Part shown: positions 42,165 through 51,370 of the stretch, in pieces | How the letters are laid out: each line of letters starts with the position of its first letter | Numbering within the stretch: position 1 is the stretch's first letter | Assembly (NCBI GenBank): GCA_963807305.1 | Contig: CAWEBN010000005.1 | Location: 1,116,001 to 1,180,000, forward strand | Origin: JAOPZW01 sp963807305 | Lineage (GTDB): Bacteria; Actinomycetota; Thermoleophilia; Solirubrobacterales; Solirubrobacteraceae | Direction of reading: 5' to 3' | Length of the DNA: 64,000 bases | The notes under the pieces: generated by a model | Database searches by the model: none | Told to the model about the DNA's origin: nothing | Seen by the model: the letters and a program-made list of their open reading frames with translations, nothing else | Translations under genes and position numbers: made by a program

Positions 42165-43106
42165 ATGCCTGAGAAATCAGGGAAGGGGCCGGCGACTCTA
42201 ACTTCTGGCGCCGAGAGGGGTCAAGCGGGTGGCCGGCGGTCGTCCGCACATGCCGGTGCGGCGACCGTTCGTACCGCCGATGCCGTCGCCGGTGCCGCAC
42301 AGCTCGCGTGCGTGCTGGAGGTCAGCGCCGAGAAGCCGGGCAACATCACGCCCAGCCACGACTTCGAGGACACCGGCTACGAGGACATGCTGCGCAGCGC
42401 CATCGCGGTCGGCCCCGAGCTGGCGCGCGCCGGCGAGCGCGGCGTGGGCGACACGATCCTGGCGGTCGTGCAGGCGTCGCGCCGCGCGGCGCGGGCGAAC
42501 ACGAACCTCGGGATCGCGCTGCTGCTCGCTCCGCTGGCGAAGGCGGCGCTCGAAGGCGGCCCGCTGCGCGATCGGCTCGTGGCGACGCTCGGTGCGCTCG
42601 GCGTGGCCGATGCGCGCGCCGCCTATGCGGCGATCCGCATGGCCGGCGCCGGCGGTCTCGACGAGCGCGTTGAGCACGACGTGCGCTCCGAGCCGACCGT
42701 CGGCCTGCGCGACGCCATGGCGAGCGCGGCCGCGCGCGATGCGATCGCGGCGGAGTACGTCAGCGACTTCGCGCTGACCTTCGAGACCGGGGTCCCGGCG
42801 CTGGCCGCGGCGCTGGGCGATGGGCTCGGCGAGCGCGACGCGATCGTCGAGTTGCACCTGCGGCTGCTCGACGCGACGCCGGACACGCTGATCGCGCGCA
42901 AGCGCGGGGCGCAGGACGCGGGGCGCGTGTCGGCGGGGGCGCGCGACGTGCTGGCTGCCGGGGGCGTGCGCAGCGCGGACGGGCGGCGCGCCCTGCGCAG
43001 CTTCGACGCCGCGCTGCGCCGGTCCGGGAACGCGCTGAACCCCGGGACCACCGCCGACGTGGTGACAGCGACCCTGTTCGTCGCCCTGCTCGAAGGTATT
43101 CTCTGA
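42165..43106 (+). CDS. triphosphoribosyl-dephospho-CoA synthase-like protein (CitG/MdcB family) of the H4MPT cluster
   Basis: This is a 313-residue protein from the ATG at 42165. The conserved core begins AAQLACVLEVSAEKPGNITPSHDF, followed by GVGDTILAVVQASRRAARANTNLGIALLLAPL and a C-terminal helix bundle. CitG-like genes recur in bacterial H4MPT clusters and in archaea; a transfer of a (phospho)ribosyl group to a pterin intermediate fits the family chemistry but is unproven. The first about 40 codons are not conserved and overlap the region where the fae promoter should lie, so the true start may be elsewhere; no canonical codon lies between 42165 and the GTG at 42312. Confidence 0.7.
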   Translation: MPEKSGKGPATLTSGAERGQAGGRRSSAHAGAATVRTADAVAGAAQLACVLEVSAEKPGNITPSHDFEDTGYEDMLRSAIAVGPELARAGERGVGDTILAVVQASRRAARANTNLGIALLLAPLAKAALEGGPLRDRLVATLGALGVADARAAYAAIRMAGAGGLDERVEHDVRSEPTVGLRDAMASAAARDAIAAEYVSDFALTFETGVPALAAALGDGLGERDAIVELHLRLLDATPDTLIARKRGAQDAGRVSAGARDVLAAGGVRSADGRRALRSFDAALRRSGNALNPGTTADVVTATLFVALLEGIL

Positions 43107-43155
43107 CGCCGTCGCACCGGGCGAGCCACTTCTCCTGATTGCTCTGAGCGCGCGC

Positions 43156-44244
43156 ATGCTCGCCGATCTGGCGATGCGCGGCGGTCGGTCAGCGGCCGCG
43201 TTCGATCTGTTCGGCGACCTCGACCTGCGACGCGGCGGCGGGCGCGTGGTGGCGCTGCCGGGCGGGAGCCTGACCGCGCTGGTCGACGCCGCGGTCCAGG
43301 CGCCGGCGGGTGGCGTCGTCTATGGGGCGAGCTTCGAGAACCACCCGGAGCTCGTCGCGCGGCTGGCCGAGCGCCACGCGCTGCTCGGCAACGGGCCGCA
43401 GACGCTGCGCGCGGTGCGCGACCCGCAGCGGCTCGCGTCGGCGCTGCGCGATGCGGACCTGCTGTATCCGCGCACCTTCGCCGCGGCGCCCGATGATCGC
43501 TCGGGCCGCTGGCTGTGCAAGCCGCTGCGCGGGGGCGGCGGCACGCGCGTGCGCGCCTGGCGCGGCGGCGCGCTCCCGCCCGACGCGGTCGCGCAGGAGC
43601 GCATCGACGGCGTCGCGTGCTCGGCGGCGGCGGTCGGCGACGGCGTGGACGCGGCCGTGCTCGGCCTCACCGAGCAGCTCGTCGGGCGGCCCTCGTTCGG
43701 CGTGCGCGGCTACCGCTGGTGCGGGAACGTCGTGCCGCCGCGCCTGCCCCCCGGCGAGCGCGCGGACCTGCTGGGCCAGGCGCGCGCGATCTGCTCGCGC
43801 CTGGCGGGCGCGTTCGCCCTGCGCGGGCTGTTCGGCGTCGACTTCGTCTGGGACGGCGAGCGCGCGTGGACGATCGAGGTCAACCCGCGCCCCACGGCCT
43901 CGCTCGAGGCGGTCGAGGACGCGTATGGCGTGGGTGTGTTCGGCGCGCACCTGCGGGCGTGCGCCGGCGAGCTGCCGCGGGCGGAGGGCGAGCCCGCCGG
44001 CGCGGCGGGCAAGGCGGTGCTCTTCGCCACCGAGGACGTGGTCATCGGCGACAGCGTGCGCTGGCTGGAGCGCGGGGTGCGCGACGTCCCGCGCCCAGGC
44101 GAGCGCATCGCGGCGGGGCATCCGATCTGCACCGTCGTGGCCATCGCGGCGACCCCGGAGGCAGCGCTCCGGAGCCTCGAGGGGCAGGCCGCGCGGCTGC
44201 GCGCGGAGCTCGAACCGCAGGTGGAGGTGGCGGCCGGTGGCTGA
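43156..44244 (+). CDS. ATP-grasp protein of the H4MPT cluster, start probably upstream
   Basis: This is a 362-residue ATP-grasp protein from the ATG at 43156. WLCKPLRGGGGTRVRAWRGG is the ATP-binding loop, AQERIDGVACSAAAVGDG follows, and GLFGVDFVWDGERAWTIEVNPRPTASLE gives the Mg-binding Asp and Glu/Asn. The first Rossmann strand of the preATP-grasp domain, LLLIALSARML, is encoded just before the ATG, so translation should begin at CTG 43135, ATT 43138 or another non-standard codon. Proteins of this type are found in H4MPT clusters and could ligate an amino or carboxyl group in cofactor synthesis. It is coupled to fhcB by overlap. Confidence 0.72.
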   Translation: MLADLAMRGGRSAAAFDLFGDLDLRRGGGRVVALPGGSLTALVDAAVQAPAGGVVYGASFENHPELVARLAERHALLGNGPQTLRAVRDPQRLASALRDADLLYPRTFAAAPDDRSGRWLCKPLRGGGGTRVRAWRGGALPPDAVAQERIDGVACSAAAVGDGVDAAVLGLTEQLVGRPSFGVRGYRWCGNVVPPRLPPGERADLLGQARAICSRLAGAFALRGLFGVDFVWDGERAWTIEVNPRPTASLEAVEDAYGVGVFGAHLRACAGELPRAEGEPAGAAGKAVLFATEDVVIGDSVRWLERGVRDVPRPGERIAAGHPICTVVAIAATPEAALRSLEGQAARLRAELEPQVEVAAGG

Positions 44245-45424
44245 CGCGACGTGCGCCGGGTGCGGGTGCGCCTGCGACGACATCGAAGCGACGGTCGCCG
44301 ACGGGCATCTGAGCGTGACGCGGACATGCGCGCTCGGCGACGCGTGGTTCGCCGGGCGGGCGGCCGCGCCCGTCGCGAGCATCGAGGGCCGCGAGGCGAG
44401 CGTCGAGGACGCGGCGGCGGCCGCGGCCGCGATCCTGCGCCAAGCGCGGGCGCCGCTCGTCTACGGCCTCGGGCAGGTGAGCATCGAGGCGCAGCGCCAA
44501 GCGGTCGGGCTCGCCGAGGCGGTCGGCGCGATCGTCGATCCGGGCGCCGGCGCGGGCGCGGGCCTCGCCTTCCAGGCGATCGGCTCGAGCACAGCCACCT
44601 TCGGAGAGATCCGCGACCGCGGCGGGCTCGTCGTCGTGTGGCGGGCGGACCCGGCACTCACCAACCCGCGCCTCTTGGGCCGGCTGCGCCTGGATCGCGC
44701 CGTCCGCGCGTCGCGGACGCTCATCGTCGTGGACGCGCAGAGCAGCGCCACCGCGGAGGAGGCCGATGCGTTCGTCGCGCTCGACGCAGCGCAGGACTTC
44801 GAGGCCCTGTGGGCGCTGCGCGCGCTTGTCGGGGACGCGCCGCTCGATCGCGACCGCGCGGGCGACCTCCCGCTCGACGCGCTCGGCGAGCTCGCCCAGC
44901 ACCTGTCCGGGGCCGCCCACGTGGCCTTCCTGCATGGCGCGCTCGACGAGCTCGGTGTGCTCGCGCTGGCCTCGCTCGTGCGCGACCTCAGCCGCGATCG
45001 CCACGCCGTCACGCTGGCGCTGCGAGGCGACGGCAACGCGCGCGGCGCCGAGGACGTCCTCGCCTGGCAGACGGGCTTCCCCGCGGCGGTGAGCTTCGCC
45101 CGCGGCCACCCCCGCGCGAACCCCGGCGAGTTCAGTGCGGCTGCGCTGCTCGAGCGCGGCGAGGTCGACGCCGCGCTCGTGATCGGCTGCGATGCGCTCG
45201 AGCGGCTGCCGGCCCTGCGCGAGCTGCCGGCGGTGGTCCTCGACGCGCGCGACACCGAGACGGCGAGGGCGGCGCGCGTGGCCTTCGCCACCGCAGCGGA
45301 CGGCGTCGACGTCGCGGGCACGGTCCACCGCATGGACGGCGTGCCGGTCCCGCTGCGCGCGCTGCTCGACGGCGACCGGCCGACGGCCGAGGACGTTTTG
45401 GCCGCGATCGCGGGGCGGCTGTGA
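44237..45424 (+). CDS. fhcB: formyltransferase/hydrolase complex subunit B
   Basis: This is a 395-residue subunit related to formylmethanofuran dehydrogenase FwdB/FmdB. The N-terminal CAGCGCACDDIEATV corresponds to the family CxxCG-CxDDI element. LVYGLGQVSIEAQRQAVGLAEAVGA and LRGDGNARGAEDVLAWQTGFP are further conserved blocks. In bacterial Fhc the B subunit has lost the Mo/W-pterin active site and is structural. A GTG start overlaps the end of the ATP-grasp gene, and the stop overlaps fhcA. It is the first of the order fhcB-A-D-C, with A and D adjacent. Confidence 0.88.
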   Translation: MADATCAGCGCACDDIEATVADGHLSVTRTCALGDAWFAGRAAAPVASIEGREASVEDAAAAAAAILRQARAPLVYGLGQVSIEAQRQAVGLAEAVGAIVDPGAGAGAGLAFQAIGSSTATFGEIRDRGGLVVVWRADPALTNPRLLGRLRLDRAVRASRTLIVVDAQSSATAEEADAFVALDAAQDFEALWALRALVGDAPLDRDRAGDLPLDALGELAQHLSGAAHVAFLHGALDELGVLALASLVRDLSRDRHAVTLALRGDGNARGAEDVLAWQTGFPAAVSFARGHPRANPGEFSAAALLERGEVDAALVIGCDALERLPALRELPAVVLDARDTETARAARVAFATAADGVDVAGTVHRMDGVPVPLRALLDGDRPTAEDVLAAIAGRL

Positions 45425-47061
45425 TGCTGCGGCTCGCCGGCGGCAGCGTCTACGACCCCGCGAACGGCATCGCCGGCGAGGTGCGCGACGTCTGCGTGCA
45501 GGACGGCACGATCGTCGCCGACGTGCCCACGCACGCCCGGACGATCGACGCTCGCGGGATGGTCGTCATGCCAGGTGGGGTGGACATCCACGCCCACATC
45601 GCGGGGCCGACGGTCAACGCCGCGCGCAAGCTGCTGCCGGAGGAGCACCGCGCCGACGTCCTCGACCGCACAGCGATCAGCCGGGCGGGCACCGGCGGAA
45701 CCGTCCCCTCGACGTTCGCCACCGGTTACCGCTACGCGCTGCTGGGCTACACGACCGTGGTCGAGGCCGCGACGCCGCCGTTGGCGGCCCGACACACGCT
45801 CGCCGAGCTGCGCGATACCCCCGTCATCGACGCGCTCTTCCTCGTGCTCATGGGCAACAACCTGCCCATCTTCGAGCTCATCCGCTCCGAGCCGGCGCGC
45901 GTGCGCGAGGCGATCGCCTGGTGGCTGCAGGCCACCGGCGGCTACGGCGTCAAGCTCGTCAACCCGGGCGGCGTCGAGATGTGGAAGCGCAACAACGCCA
46001 ACGTGACCTCGCTCGACGACGACGGCCCCGGCGTCACGCCCCGGCAGGTCATCGAGACGATCGCGACCGCCGTCCACGACCTCGGGCTGCCGCACCCCGT
46101 CCATGTCCACTGCAACAACCTCGGCGTTTCCGGCAACTACCGAACCACGCTCGACACGCTGCACACCCTGGACGGCCGCCGCGCCCACCTCGCCCATCTG
46201 CAGTTCCACGCGTATGGCGGCAAGCCGGGCGGCCGGCCGCGCTCGCGCGCACCGGAGCTCGCCGAGTATCTGGGCGCGCACCCGGACCTGAGCGCCGATA
46301 TCGGGCAGGTGATGTTCGGGCCAGCGACGACGATGACCGCCGACGCGCCGGTCTCCGCGGTCCTGCGCGACATCACCCATGGCCGCTGGGTCAACGCCGA
46401 CACCGAGGCCGAGACCGGCTGCGGGATCGTCCCGTTCGCCTACCGGGAGAAGAACTACGTCCACGCGCTGCAGTGGGGCATCGGCCTCGAGCTCTTCCTG
46501 CTCAGCCGCGACCCGTGGCGGCTCGTGCTGTCGACCGATCACCCCAACGGCGGCTCGTTCCTCAGCTACCCGCGCCTCATCCGCCTGCTCATGGATCGCG
46601 AGTTCCGCAACGAGCAGATCGGCCGCGTGAACAAGCAGGCGATGAAACGCACCGTCCTCCTCGACGACCTCGACCGCGAGTACACGCTGGAGGAGATCGC
46701 GATCATCACGCGCGCCGGGCCGGCCCGCCTCCTGGGGCTGCGCGACAAGGGGCATCTCGGCGTGGGCGCTGACGCCGACATCACGATCTACGACGACCGC
46801 GCGGACCGCGAGGAGATGTTCGCCGCGCCGCGCTACGTCATCAAGGGCGGCTACCCGGTGGTGGAGGACGGCGAGCTGCGCGCCTCGGGCCCGGGCAATC
46901 TGCTGCGGGTCGGCGCCGAGTACGACTCGAGCATCGAGCCCACGCTCGAGAAGCTGTTCGAAGATCGCTACAGCGTGCGCTTCTCGAGCTATCCCGTGCG
47001 CGAGCCGTGGCTGCTCGAGCCCGCGCGCAGCGTCGCCGCACAGCCGCAGGGTTCGCGATGA
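45424..47061 (+). CDS. fhcA: formyltransferase/hydrolase complex subunit A (amidohydrolase)
   Basis: This is a 545-residue amidohydrolase-fold subunit that hydrolyses formyl-methanofuran to formate. VVMPGGVDIHAHIAGPTVNAARK gives the first metal His pair, GYGVKLVNPGG the metal-bridging Lys region, VHVHCNNLG the next His, HLAHLQFHAYGG another, and LVLSTDHPNGGSF the Asp. The length is normal. The ATG overlaps the fhcB stop and the fhcD ATG overlaps its own stop. With FhcB, C and D it completes methenyl-/formyl-H4MPT conversion to formate. Confidence 0.95.
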   Translation: MLRLAGGSVYDPANGIAGEVRDVCVQDGTIVADVPTHARTIDARGMVVMPGGVDIHAHIAGPTVNAARKLLPEEHRADVLDRTAISRAGTGGTVPSTFATGYRYALLGYTTVVEAATPPLAARHTLAELRDTPVIDALFLVLMGNNLPIFELIRSEPARVREAIAWWLQATGGYGVKLVNPGGVEMWKRNNANVTSLDDDGPGVTPRQVIETIATAVHDLGLPHPVHVHCNNLGVSGNYRTTLDTLHTLDGRRAHLAHLQFHAYGGKPGGRPRSRAPELAEYLGAHPDLSADIGQVMFGPATTMTADAPVSAVLRDITHGRWVNADTEAETGCGIVPFAYREKNYVHALQWGIGLELFLLSRDPWRLVLSTDHPNGGSFLSYPRLIRLLMDREFRNEQIGRVNKQAMKRTVLLDDLDREYTLEEIAIITRAGPARLLGLRDKGHLGVGADADITIYDDRADREEMFAAPRYVIKGGYPVVEDGELRASGPGNLLRVGAEYDSSIEPTLEKLFEDRYSVRFSSYPVREPWLLEPARSVAAQPQGSR

Positions 47062-47948
47062 AGCTGCACGGCGCCGAGATCGTGGACACCTTCGCCGAGG
47101 CCTTCCCGATGTGGGGCGCGCGCGTGGTGATCACGGCGGCGACGCCGGCCTGGGCGCTGGAGGCGGGCCGCTCGATGACCGGCTTCGCGACGTCGGTGAT
47201 CGGCTGCAAGTGCGAGGCGAGCATCGAGCGCACGCTCGACGCCGACGAGACGCCCGACGGGCGGCCGGGGGTCACCGCGCTGCTCTTCGCGATGGACCAG
47301 GAGGGCGTCGGCAAGCGGCTCGTCGAGCGGGTGGGACAGACCGTGCTGACGTGTCCCACGACGGCGTGCTTCAACGGCCTGGACGCCGAGGACACCGTCG
47401 ACGTCGGGGGCCAGCTGCGGTTCTTCGGGGACGGCTACCAGGCCAGCAAGGTCCTCGACGGGCGCCGGTACTGGCGCGTGCCGGTGATGGAGGGCGAGTT
47501 CCTCGTGCAGGAGCGCTTCGGCGTGGTCGAGGGCGTCGCCGGCGGCAACATCATCATCTTCGCGCGCGACCACGCGACGGCCCTGCGCGCTGCGCAGGCG
47601 GCCGCGAGTGCCATGCGCGAGGTCGAGGGCGCGATCATGCCGTTTCCTGGCGGTATCGCCCGCAGCGGGAGCAAGGTCGGCTCGCGCTACGGCGCGCTGC
47701 CGGCGTCGACGAACGACGCGCTGTGCCCGACGCTGCGCGGGCAGGTCGAGCACACCGACGTGCCGCCCGACGTCGAGTCGGTCTTCGAGATCGTCATCGA
47801 CGGGCTCGCGCTCGAGCCCGTGCGCGAGATGATGCGGCGCGGGCTCGTGGCCGCCGCGGAGGCCGGCGCCAGCCACGTCACCGCGGGCAACTACGGCGGC
47901 AACCTCGGGCCGCACCACATCCATCTCCGTGAGCTCGTGCAGGCGTAG
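47058..47948 (+). CDS. fhcD: formylmethanofuran:H4MPT formyltransferase subunit
   Basis: This is a 296-residue subunit that moves the formyl group from H4MPT to methanofuran (Ftr homologue). EIVDTFAEAFPMWGARVVITA, VIGCKCEASIERTL, DGRPGVTALLFAM, VGQTVLTCPTTACFNGL and GNYGGNLGPHHIHLREL are all family signatures. The ATG at 47058 overlaps the fhcA stop, and the normal N-terminus starts there. Confidence 0.95.
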   Translation: MKLHGAEIVDTFAEAFPMWGARVVITAATPAWALEAGRSMTGFATSVIGCKCEASIERTLDADETPDGRPGVTALLFAMDQEGVGKRLVERVGQTVLTCPTTACFNGLDAEDTVDVGGQLRFFGDGYQASKVLDGRRYWRVPVMEGEFLVQERFGVVEGVAGGNIIIFARDHATALRAAQAAASAMREVEGAIMPFPGGIARSGSKVGSRYGALPASTNDALCPTLRGQVEHTDVPPDVESVFEIVIDGLALEPVREMMRRGLVAAAEAGASHVTAGNYGGNLGPHHIHLRELVQA

Positions 47949-47951
47949 GCG

Positions 47952-48821
47952 ATGGCGCTGACGCTGACCTTGCGCGAGCAGCCGGCGGTGGCGCTCGAGA
48001 CGGACGGGCTGTGCCCCGACCGTCTCGCCGGCGCCAGCCGCGAGGAGATCGAGGGCCTGCCGGTGTGGCACGGCAACGAGCGCACGCGCCTGGGCGAGTT
48101 CTTCGCGGTCTCCGGCAGCGGCGACGACGTGCGCCTCGAGGGCGACCTGGGCCGCGTGAAGTTCATCGGTGCCGGGATGAGCGCGGGTCGGCTGACCGTC
48201 GCGGGCGACGTGGGGATGCACGTCGGGGCGGGCATGAGCGGCGGCGAGCTGCACGTCGAGGGGGACGCCGGCGACTGGGCCGGGGCGGGGATGCACGGCG
48301 GGCAGCTCGTCGTGCGCGGCTCCGCGGGACGGCAGCTCGGTGGCGTCTATCCGGGCGAGCGGGCGGGCATGCGCGGCGGCGAGATCGTCGTCCACGGCGA
48401 CGCGGGCGCGCAGGCCGGCGCCGGGCTGCGGCGCGGCCTCATCGCGGTCGCCGGGCGCGTAGGTGACGCCGCCGGTCTGCGCATGCTGGCGGGGACGATC
48501 GTGGCGCTCGGCGGGCTCGGTGCCCGGGCGGGGGCCGGGATGCGGCGCGGCTCGATCGTCAGCATGGCGCCGGCGATGCCGCCGGCGACCTTCGTCTTCT
48601 CCTGCGCGTACCGCCCGCCGTTCCTCGCGCTGTACCTGCGCCGGCTGCGCTCGCTCGGCCTGGCCGTGAGCGACGAGCAGCTCGAGGGTCGCTACGCGCG
48701 CTGGTGCGGCGACGGCCTGGACCTGCGCCGTGGCGAGATCCTGATCCTGTCTGCGCCGGCCGGAGGCCGAGCGCTGCCATCCGATCGCGGGGCCGGACGC
48801 CCCGCGGAGGTGATCAAATGA
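47952..48821 (+). CDS. fhcC: formyltransferase/hydrolase complex subunit C
   Basis: This is a 289-residue subunit with a beta-helix of glutamate-synthase-alpha type repeats: VKFIGAGMSAGRLTVAGDVGMHVGAGMSGGELHVEGDAGDWAGAGM shows the repeated G-x-x-M/G pattern, one turn per about 19 residues. It corresponds to FwdC/FmdC and holds the complex together in bacterial Fhc, which carries a polyglutamyl methanofuran there. The ATG is 3 nt after the fhcD stop and the stop overlaps mch. Confidence 0.92.
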   Translation: MALTLTLREQPAVALETDGLCPDRLAGASREEIEGLPVWHGNERTRLGEFFAVSGSGDDVRLEGDLGRVKFIGAGMSAGRLTVAGDVGMHVGAGMSGGELHVEGDAGDWAGAGMHGGQLVVRGSAGRQLGGVYPGERAGMRGGEIVVHGDAGAQAGAGLRRGLIAVAGRVGDAAGLRMLAGTIVALGGLGARAGAGMRRGSIVSMAPAMPPATFVFSCAYRPPFLALYLRRLRSLGLAVSDEQLEGRYARWCGDGLDLRRGEILILSAPAGGRALPSDRGAGRPAEVIK

Positions 48822-49777
48822 CGCTTTCGCTCAACGACCGCGCCCTCGAGCTCGCCGACCGGCTGGCGGACGATGCCGAGGCGCTGGGCGTGGCGGTCGC
48901 AACGCTGTCCAACGGGACGCGCGTCATCGACTGCGGCGCGCAGGCCGCGGGCGGCTTCGACGCGGGGCGGCGCTTCGCCGAGATCTGCATGGCGGGGCTG
49001 GGGACGGTCGCCTATGCGCCGCTGGTGCTCGACGGCCGCTGGCTGCCTGGGCTCACGGTGACCACCGACCGCCCCGCGGTCGCCTGCCTGGCGTCGCAGT
49101 ACGCCGGCTGGCGCCTCGACCGCGAGGGCTACTTCGCGATGGGCAGCGGGCCGGGACGCGCGCTGATCCGCGCCGAGGACCTCTACGACGACCTCGGCTG
49201 GGACGAGGACGCGAGCGCAGCGGTGCTGTGCCTGGAGACGCGCGAGCAGCCGCCGGCGGAGGTCGCGGATTTCGTCGCGGAGCGCGCGGGCGTGGCCGCC
49301 TCGGCACTGACCCTGCTGATCGCGCCGACGGCGAGCGTGGCCGGCGGCGTGCAGATCGCGGCGCGGGTCGTCGAGACGGCGCTGCACAAGCTCCACGAGG
49401 TCGACTTCGACGTGCGGCGAGTCGTCGCCGGCTTCGGCAGCTGCCCGCTGCCGCCGGTGGCGGGCGACGACATGGCGGCGCTCGGGCGCACCAACGACGC
49501 CGTGCTCTACGGCGGCCAGGTCCACCTCACCGTCGAGGCCGAGGAGGACGAGGACGACGCGCTACGCGACCTGGTGCAGCGGCTCCCCGCCTCCGCCTCT
49601 TCGGACTACGGCGAGCCTTTCGGCAAGGTGCTCAAGGACGCGGACTTCGACTTCTACAAGATCGACCCGCTGCTCTTCAGTCCCGCGCAGATCCGGCTCA
49701 CGAGCGTGGCGAGCGGCCGCAGCTTCGAGGCGGGCGCGGTCAACCTCGAGGTGCTGGAGCGCTCCTTCTGGGGCTGA
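48818..49777 (+). CDS. mch: methenyl-H4MPT cyclohydrolase
   Basis: This is a 319-residue enzyme hydrolysing methenyl-H4MPT to formyl-H4MPT, linking MtdB and Fhc. Conserved pieces: TRVIDCGAQAAGGFDAGRRFAEICMAG, ACLASQYAGWRL, FAMGSGPGRAL, LLIAPTASVAGGVQIAARVVETALHKL and SSDYGEPFGKVLKDADFDFYKID. The length matches the family. The ATG overlaps the fhcC stop. Its own stop overlaps a CTG that starts the RimK-like gene. Confidence 0.95.
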   Translation: MTLSLNDRALELADRLADDAEALGVAVATLSNGTRVIDCGAQAAGGFDAGRRFAEICMAGLGTVAYAPLVLDGRWLPGLTVTTDRPAVACLASQYAGWRLDREGYFAMGSGPGRALIRAEDLYDDLGWDEDASAAVLCLETREQPPAEVADFVAERAGVAASALTLLIAPTASVAGGVQIAARVVETALHKLHEVDFDVRRVVAGFGSCPLPPVAGDDMAALGRTNDAVLYGGQVHLTVEAEEDEDDALRDLVQRLPASASSDYGEPFGKVLKDADFDFYKIDPLLFSPAQIRLTSVASGRSFEAGAVNLEVLERSFWG

Positions 49778-50673
49778 CCGTCGCGATCCTGGGGTCGAGC
49801 GGCGGCTGGCACGCGCAGCAGCTCACCGATGCGCTCGCGGCGCGGGGCCACGAGCATCGCCTCGTGCCGGTGACGCGCATGCTCGGGCGCATCGACGGTG
49901 ACGTCGCGATGCGCAGCCGCGACGTGTCGCTCGACGGCTGCGACGCCGTGGTCGTTCGCGGCATACCGCGCGGATCGCTCGAGCAGGTCATCTTCCGCGT
50001 CGACGCTCTGCACGTACTCGAGGCGCGCGGCGTCACCTGCGTCAACGGCCCGCGCGCGCTCGAGCGCACCGTCGACAAGTTCCTCGCCTCGGCGCTGTTG
50101 GCGCGCGCGGGCGTGCCGACGCCCCGGACGGTCGCCTGCGAGCGCCTCGACGATGCGCTCGCGGCCTTCGAGGAGCTCGGCGGCGACGTCATCGTCAAGC
50201 CCTTGTTCGGCTCCATGGGTGCGGGGATGACGCGCGTGGACGATGCCGACGTCGCCCACCGCGTCTTCCATGCGCTGGAGCTCGAGCGTGCCGTCTACTA
50301 CCTCCAGGAGACACTGCCGCACGACGGCCGCGACCTGCGCGCGCTGGTCGTCGGCGGCCGGGTGCTCGCGGCGATCGAGCGGGTCGGCTCGGGATGGCGC
50401 GCGAACCTCGCGCGCGGCGCACAGGCGCGAACCACGCAGTTGAGCCCCGACCAGGAGCGCCTGTGCCTGGAGGCCGCGGAGGTGCTCGGCGTCGACTACG
50501 CGGGCGTCGATGTGCTGCGGGCCGCCGACGGACGCGACTATGTGCTCGAGCTCAACGGGATCCCTGGCTGGCGCGGGCTCCAGGAGGCCACGGGCGCCGA
50601 CGTGGCCGCGGCGCTCGTCGCGCACCTCGAGGCGCTGGTCAGCGAAGCTCCGCCAGCTCGCGCGGGCCGATGA
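49774..50673 (+). CDS. RimK-type ATP-grasp ligase (MptN-like), CTG start
   Basis: This is a 299-residue RimK/MptN-like alpha-L-glutamate ligase. TVAILGSSGGWHAQQLTDAL is the first strand, VNGPRALERTVDKFLASALL and DVIVKPLFGSMGAGMTRV form the ATP site, LPHDGRDLRALVVGGRV follows, and YVLELNGIPGWRGLQE carries the Mg ligands. MptN adds glutamate to H4MPT in archaea; this role or a tail modification of methanofuran is likely. No ATG/GTG/TTG precedes the conserved strand: the frame opens at CTG 49774, which overlaps the mch stop as CTGA exactly like the ATGA junctions around it. It is convergent with the HisA-like gene (35-bp overlap). Confidence 0.8.
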   Translation: MTVAILGSSGGWHAQQLTDALAARGHEHRLVPVTRMLGRIDGDVAMRSRDVSLDGCDAVVVRGIPRGSLEQVIFRVDALHVLEARGVTCVNGPRALERTVDKFLASALLARAGVPTPRTVACERLDDALAAFEELGGDVIVKPLFGSMGAGMTRVDDADVAHRVFHALELERAVYYLQETLPHDGRDLRALVVGGRVLAAIERVGSGWRANLARGAQARTTQLSPDQERLCLEAAEVLGVDYAGVDVLRAADGRDYVLELNGIPGWRGLQEATGADVAAALVAHLEALVSEAPPARAGR

Positions 50674-51370
50674 GGGCGCGGTGCAGCGCGGTCGCGACGA
50701 GCGCGCCGGCGGCGCCGGCGGCGTCGAGCGCCCGCAGGTCCTCGACGCTGCGCACGCCGCCGCCGGCCAGCAGCTCGAGGTCCGGGAAGGCGGCGTGGAG
50801 CTCGGCCATCAGCGCGACGTCCGGGCCCTCGCCGCTGCCCACGCGCGCCAGATCGAGCACGATCGCCTCGCGCAGGCCGGCGCGCTGCAGGCGCGCGAAG
50901 ACGTCCAGCGCGCTGCGCCCCGCGAGCCGCGCGTCGGCCGACAGCACGCGGCCGTCGCGCAGGTCGACGCTGAGCACGAGGGCGCCGTCGGGCAGCTCCG
51001 CGAGCAGGCGGTCGAGCGCGTCGGCACCGGTCAGCGTCTCCGTCCCGACGATGACGCGGTGCGCGCCGAGGTCCAGCAGCGCCTGCGCCCGCGCCGGCTC
51101 GCTGACGCCGGCGTCGACCATGATGCGGGCCTCGCGCGCCAGTGCGCCGATGGTCGCGCTGTTCTCCCCGGCCCCGACGATGGCGTCGAGGTCGGCGACG
51201 TACAGCTCGTCCAGCCCCAGGTCGGCGCGGAACCCGCGGGCGAGGGCGAGCGCGTCGCCGTCGTCGCCGCTGCCGATGACGCTGCGAACCGGGCGATAGC
51301 GTTCGCGCTCGCCGCGCACGGCGTGAACCGCCGTGCCGTCCTTGAGATCGATGACTCCGACCACGCGCAT
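50639..51370 (-). CDS. HisA/HisF-like TIM-barrel protein of the H4MPT cluster
   Basis: This is a 243-residue (beta/alpha)8 barrel. VVGVIDLKDGTAVHAVRGER is the HisA-type start, LYVADLDAIVGAGEN holds a catalytic-type Asp, HRVIVGTETLTG, LVLSVDLRDGRVLS and ELLAGGGVRSVEDLRAL are phosphate-binding ends. True HisA is normally in a histidine operon, absent here; HisA-like proteins are known as unassigned members of bacterial H4MPT clusters. A ribosyl- or furan-phosphate isomerase role is possible. The ATG overlaps the ATG of the divergent gene within a single CATG. Confidence 0.8.
   Translation of the reverse strand: MRVVGVIDLKDGTAVHAVRGERERYRPVRSVIGSGDDGDALALARGFRADLGLDELYVADLDAIVGAGENSATIGALAREARIMVDAGVSEPARAQALLDLGAHRVIVGTETLTGADALDRLLAELPDGALVLSVDLRDGRVLSADARLAGRSALDVFARLQRAGLREAIVLDLARVGSGEGPDVALMAELHAAFPDLELLAGGGVRSVEDLRALDAAGAAGALVATALHRALIGPRELAELR

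Noticed and set aside
44461..46755. 764-codon open frame opposite fhcB/fhcA
   Set aside because: Same shadow composition, and it covers two unmistakable pathway genes on the other strand.
50639..51370. Calling the HisA-like gene a histidine biosynthesis gene (hisA)
   Set aside because: No other his gene is nearby, and H4MPT clusters are known to carry a HisA-like protein of separate function.
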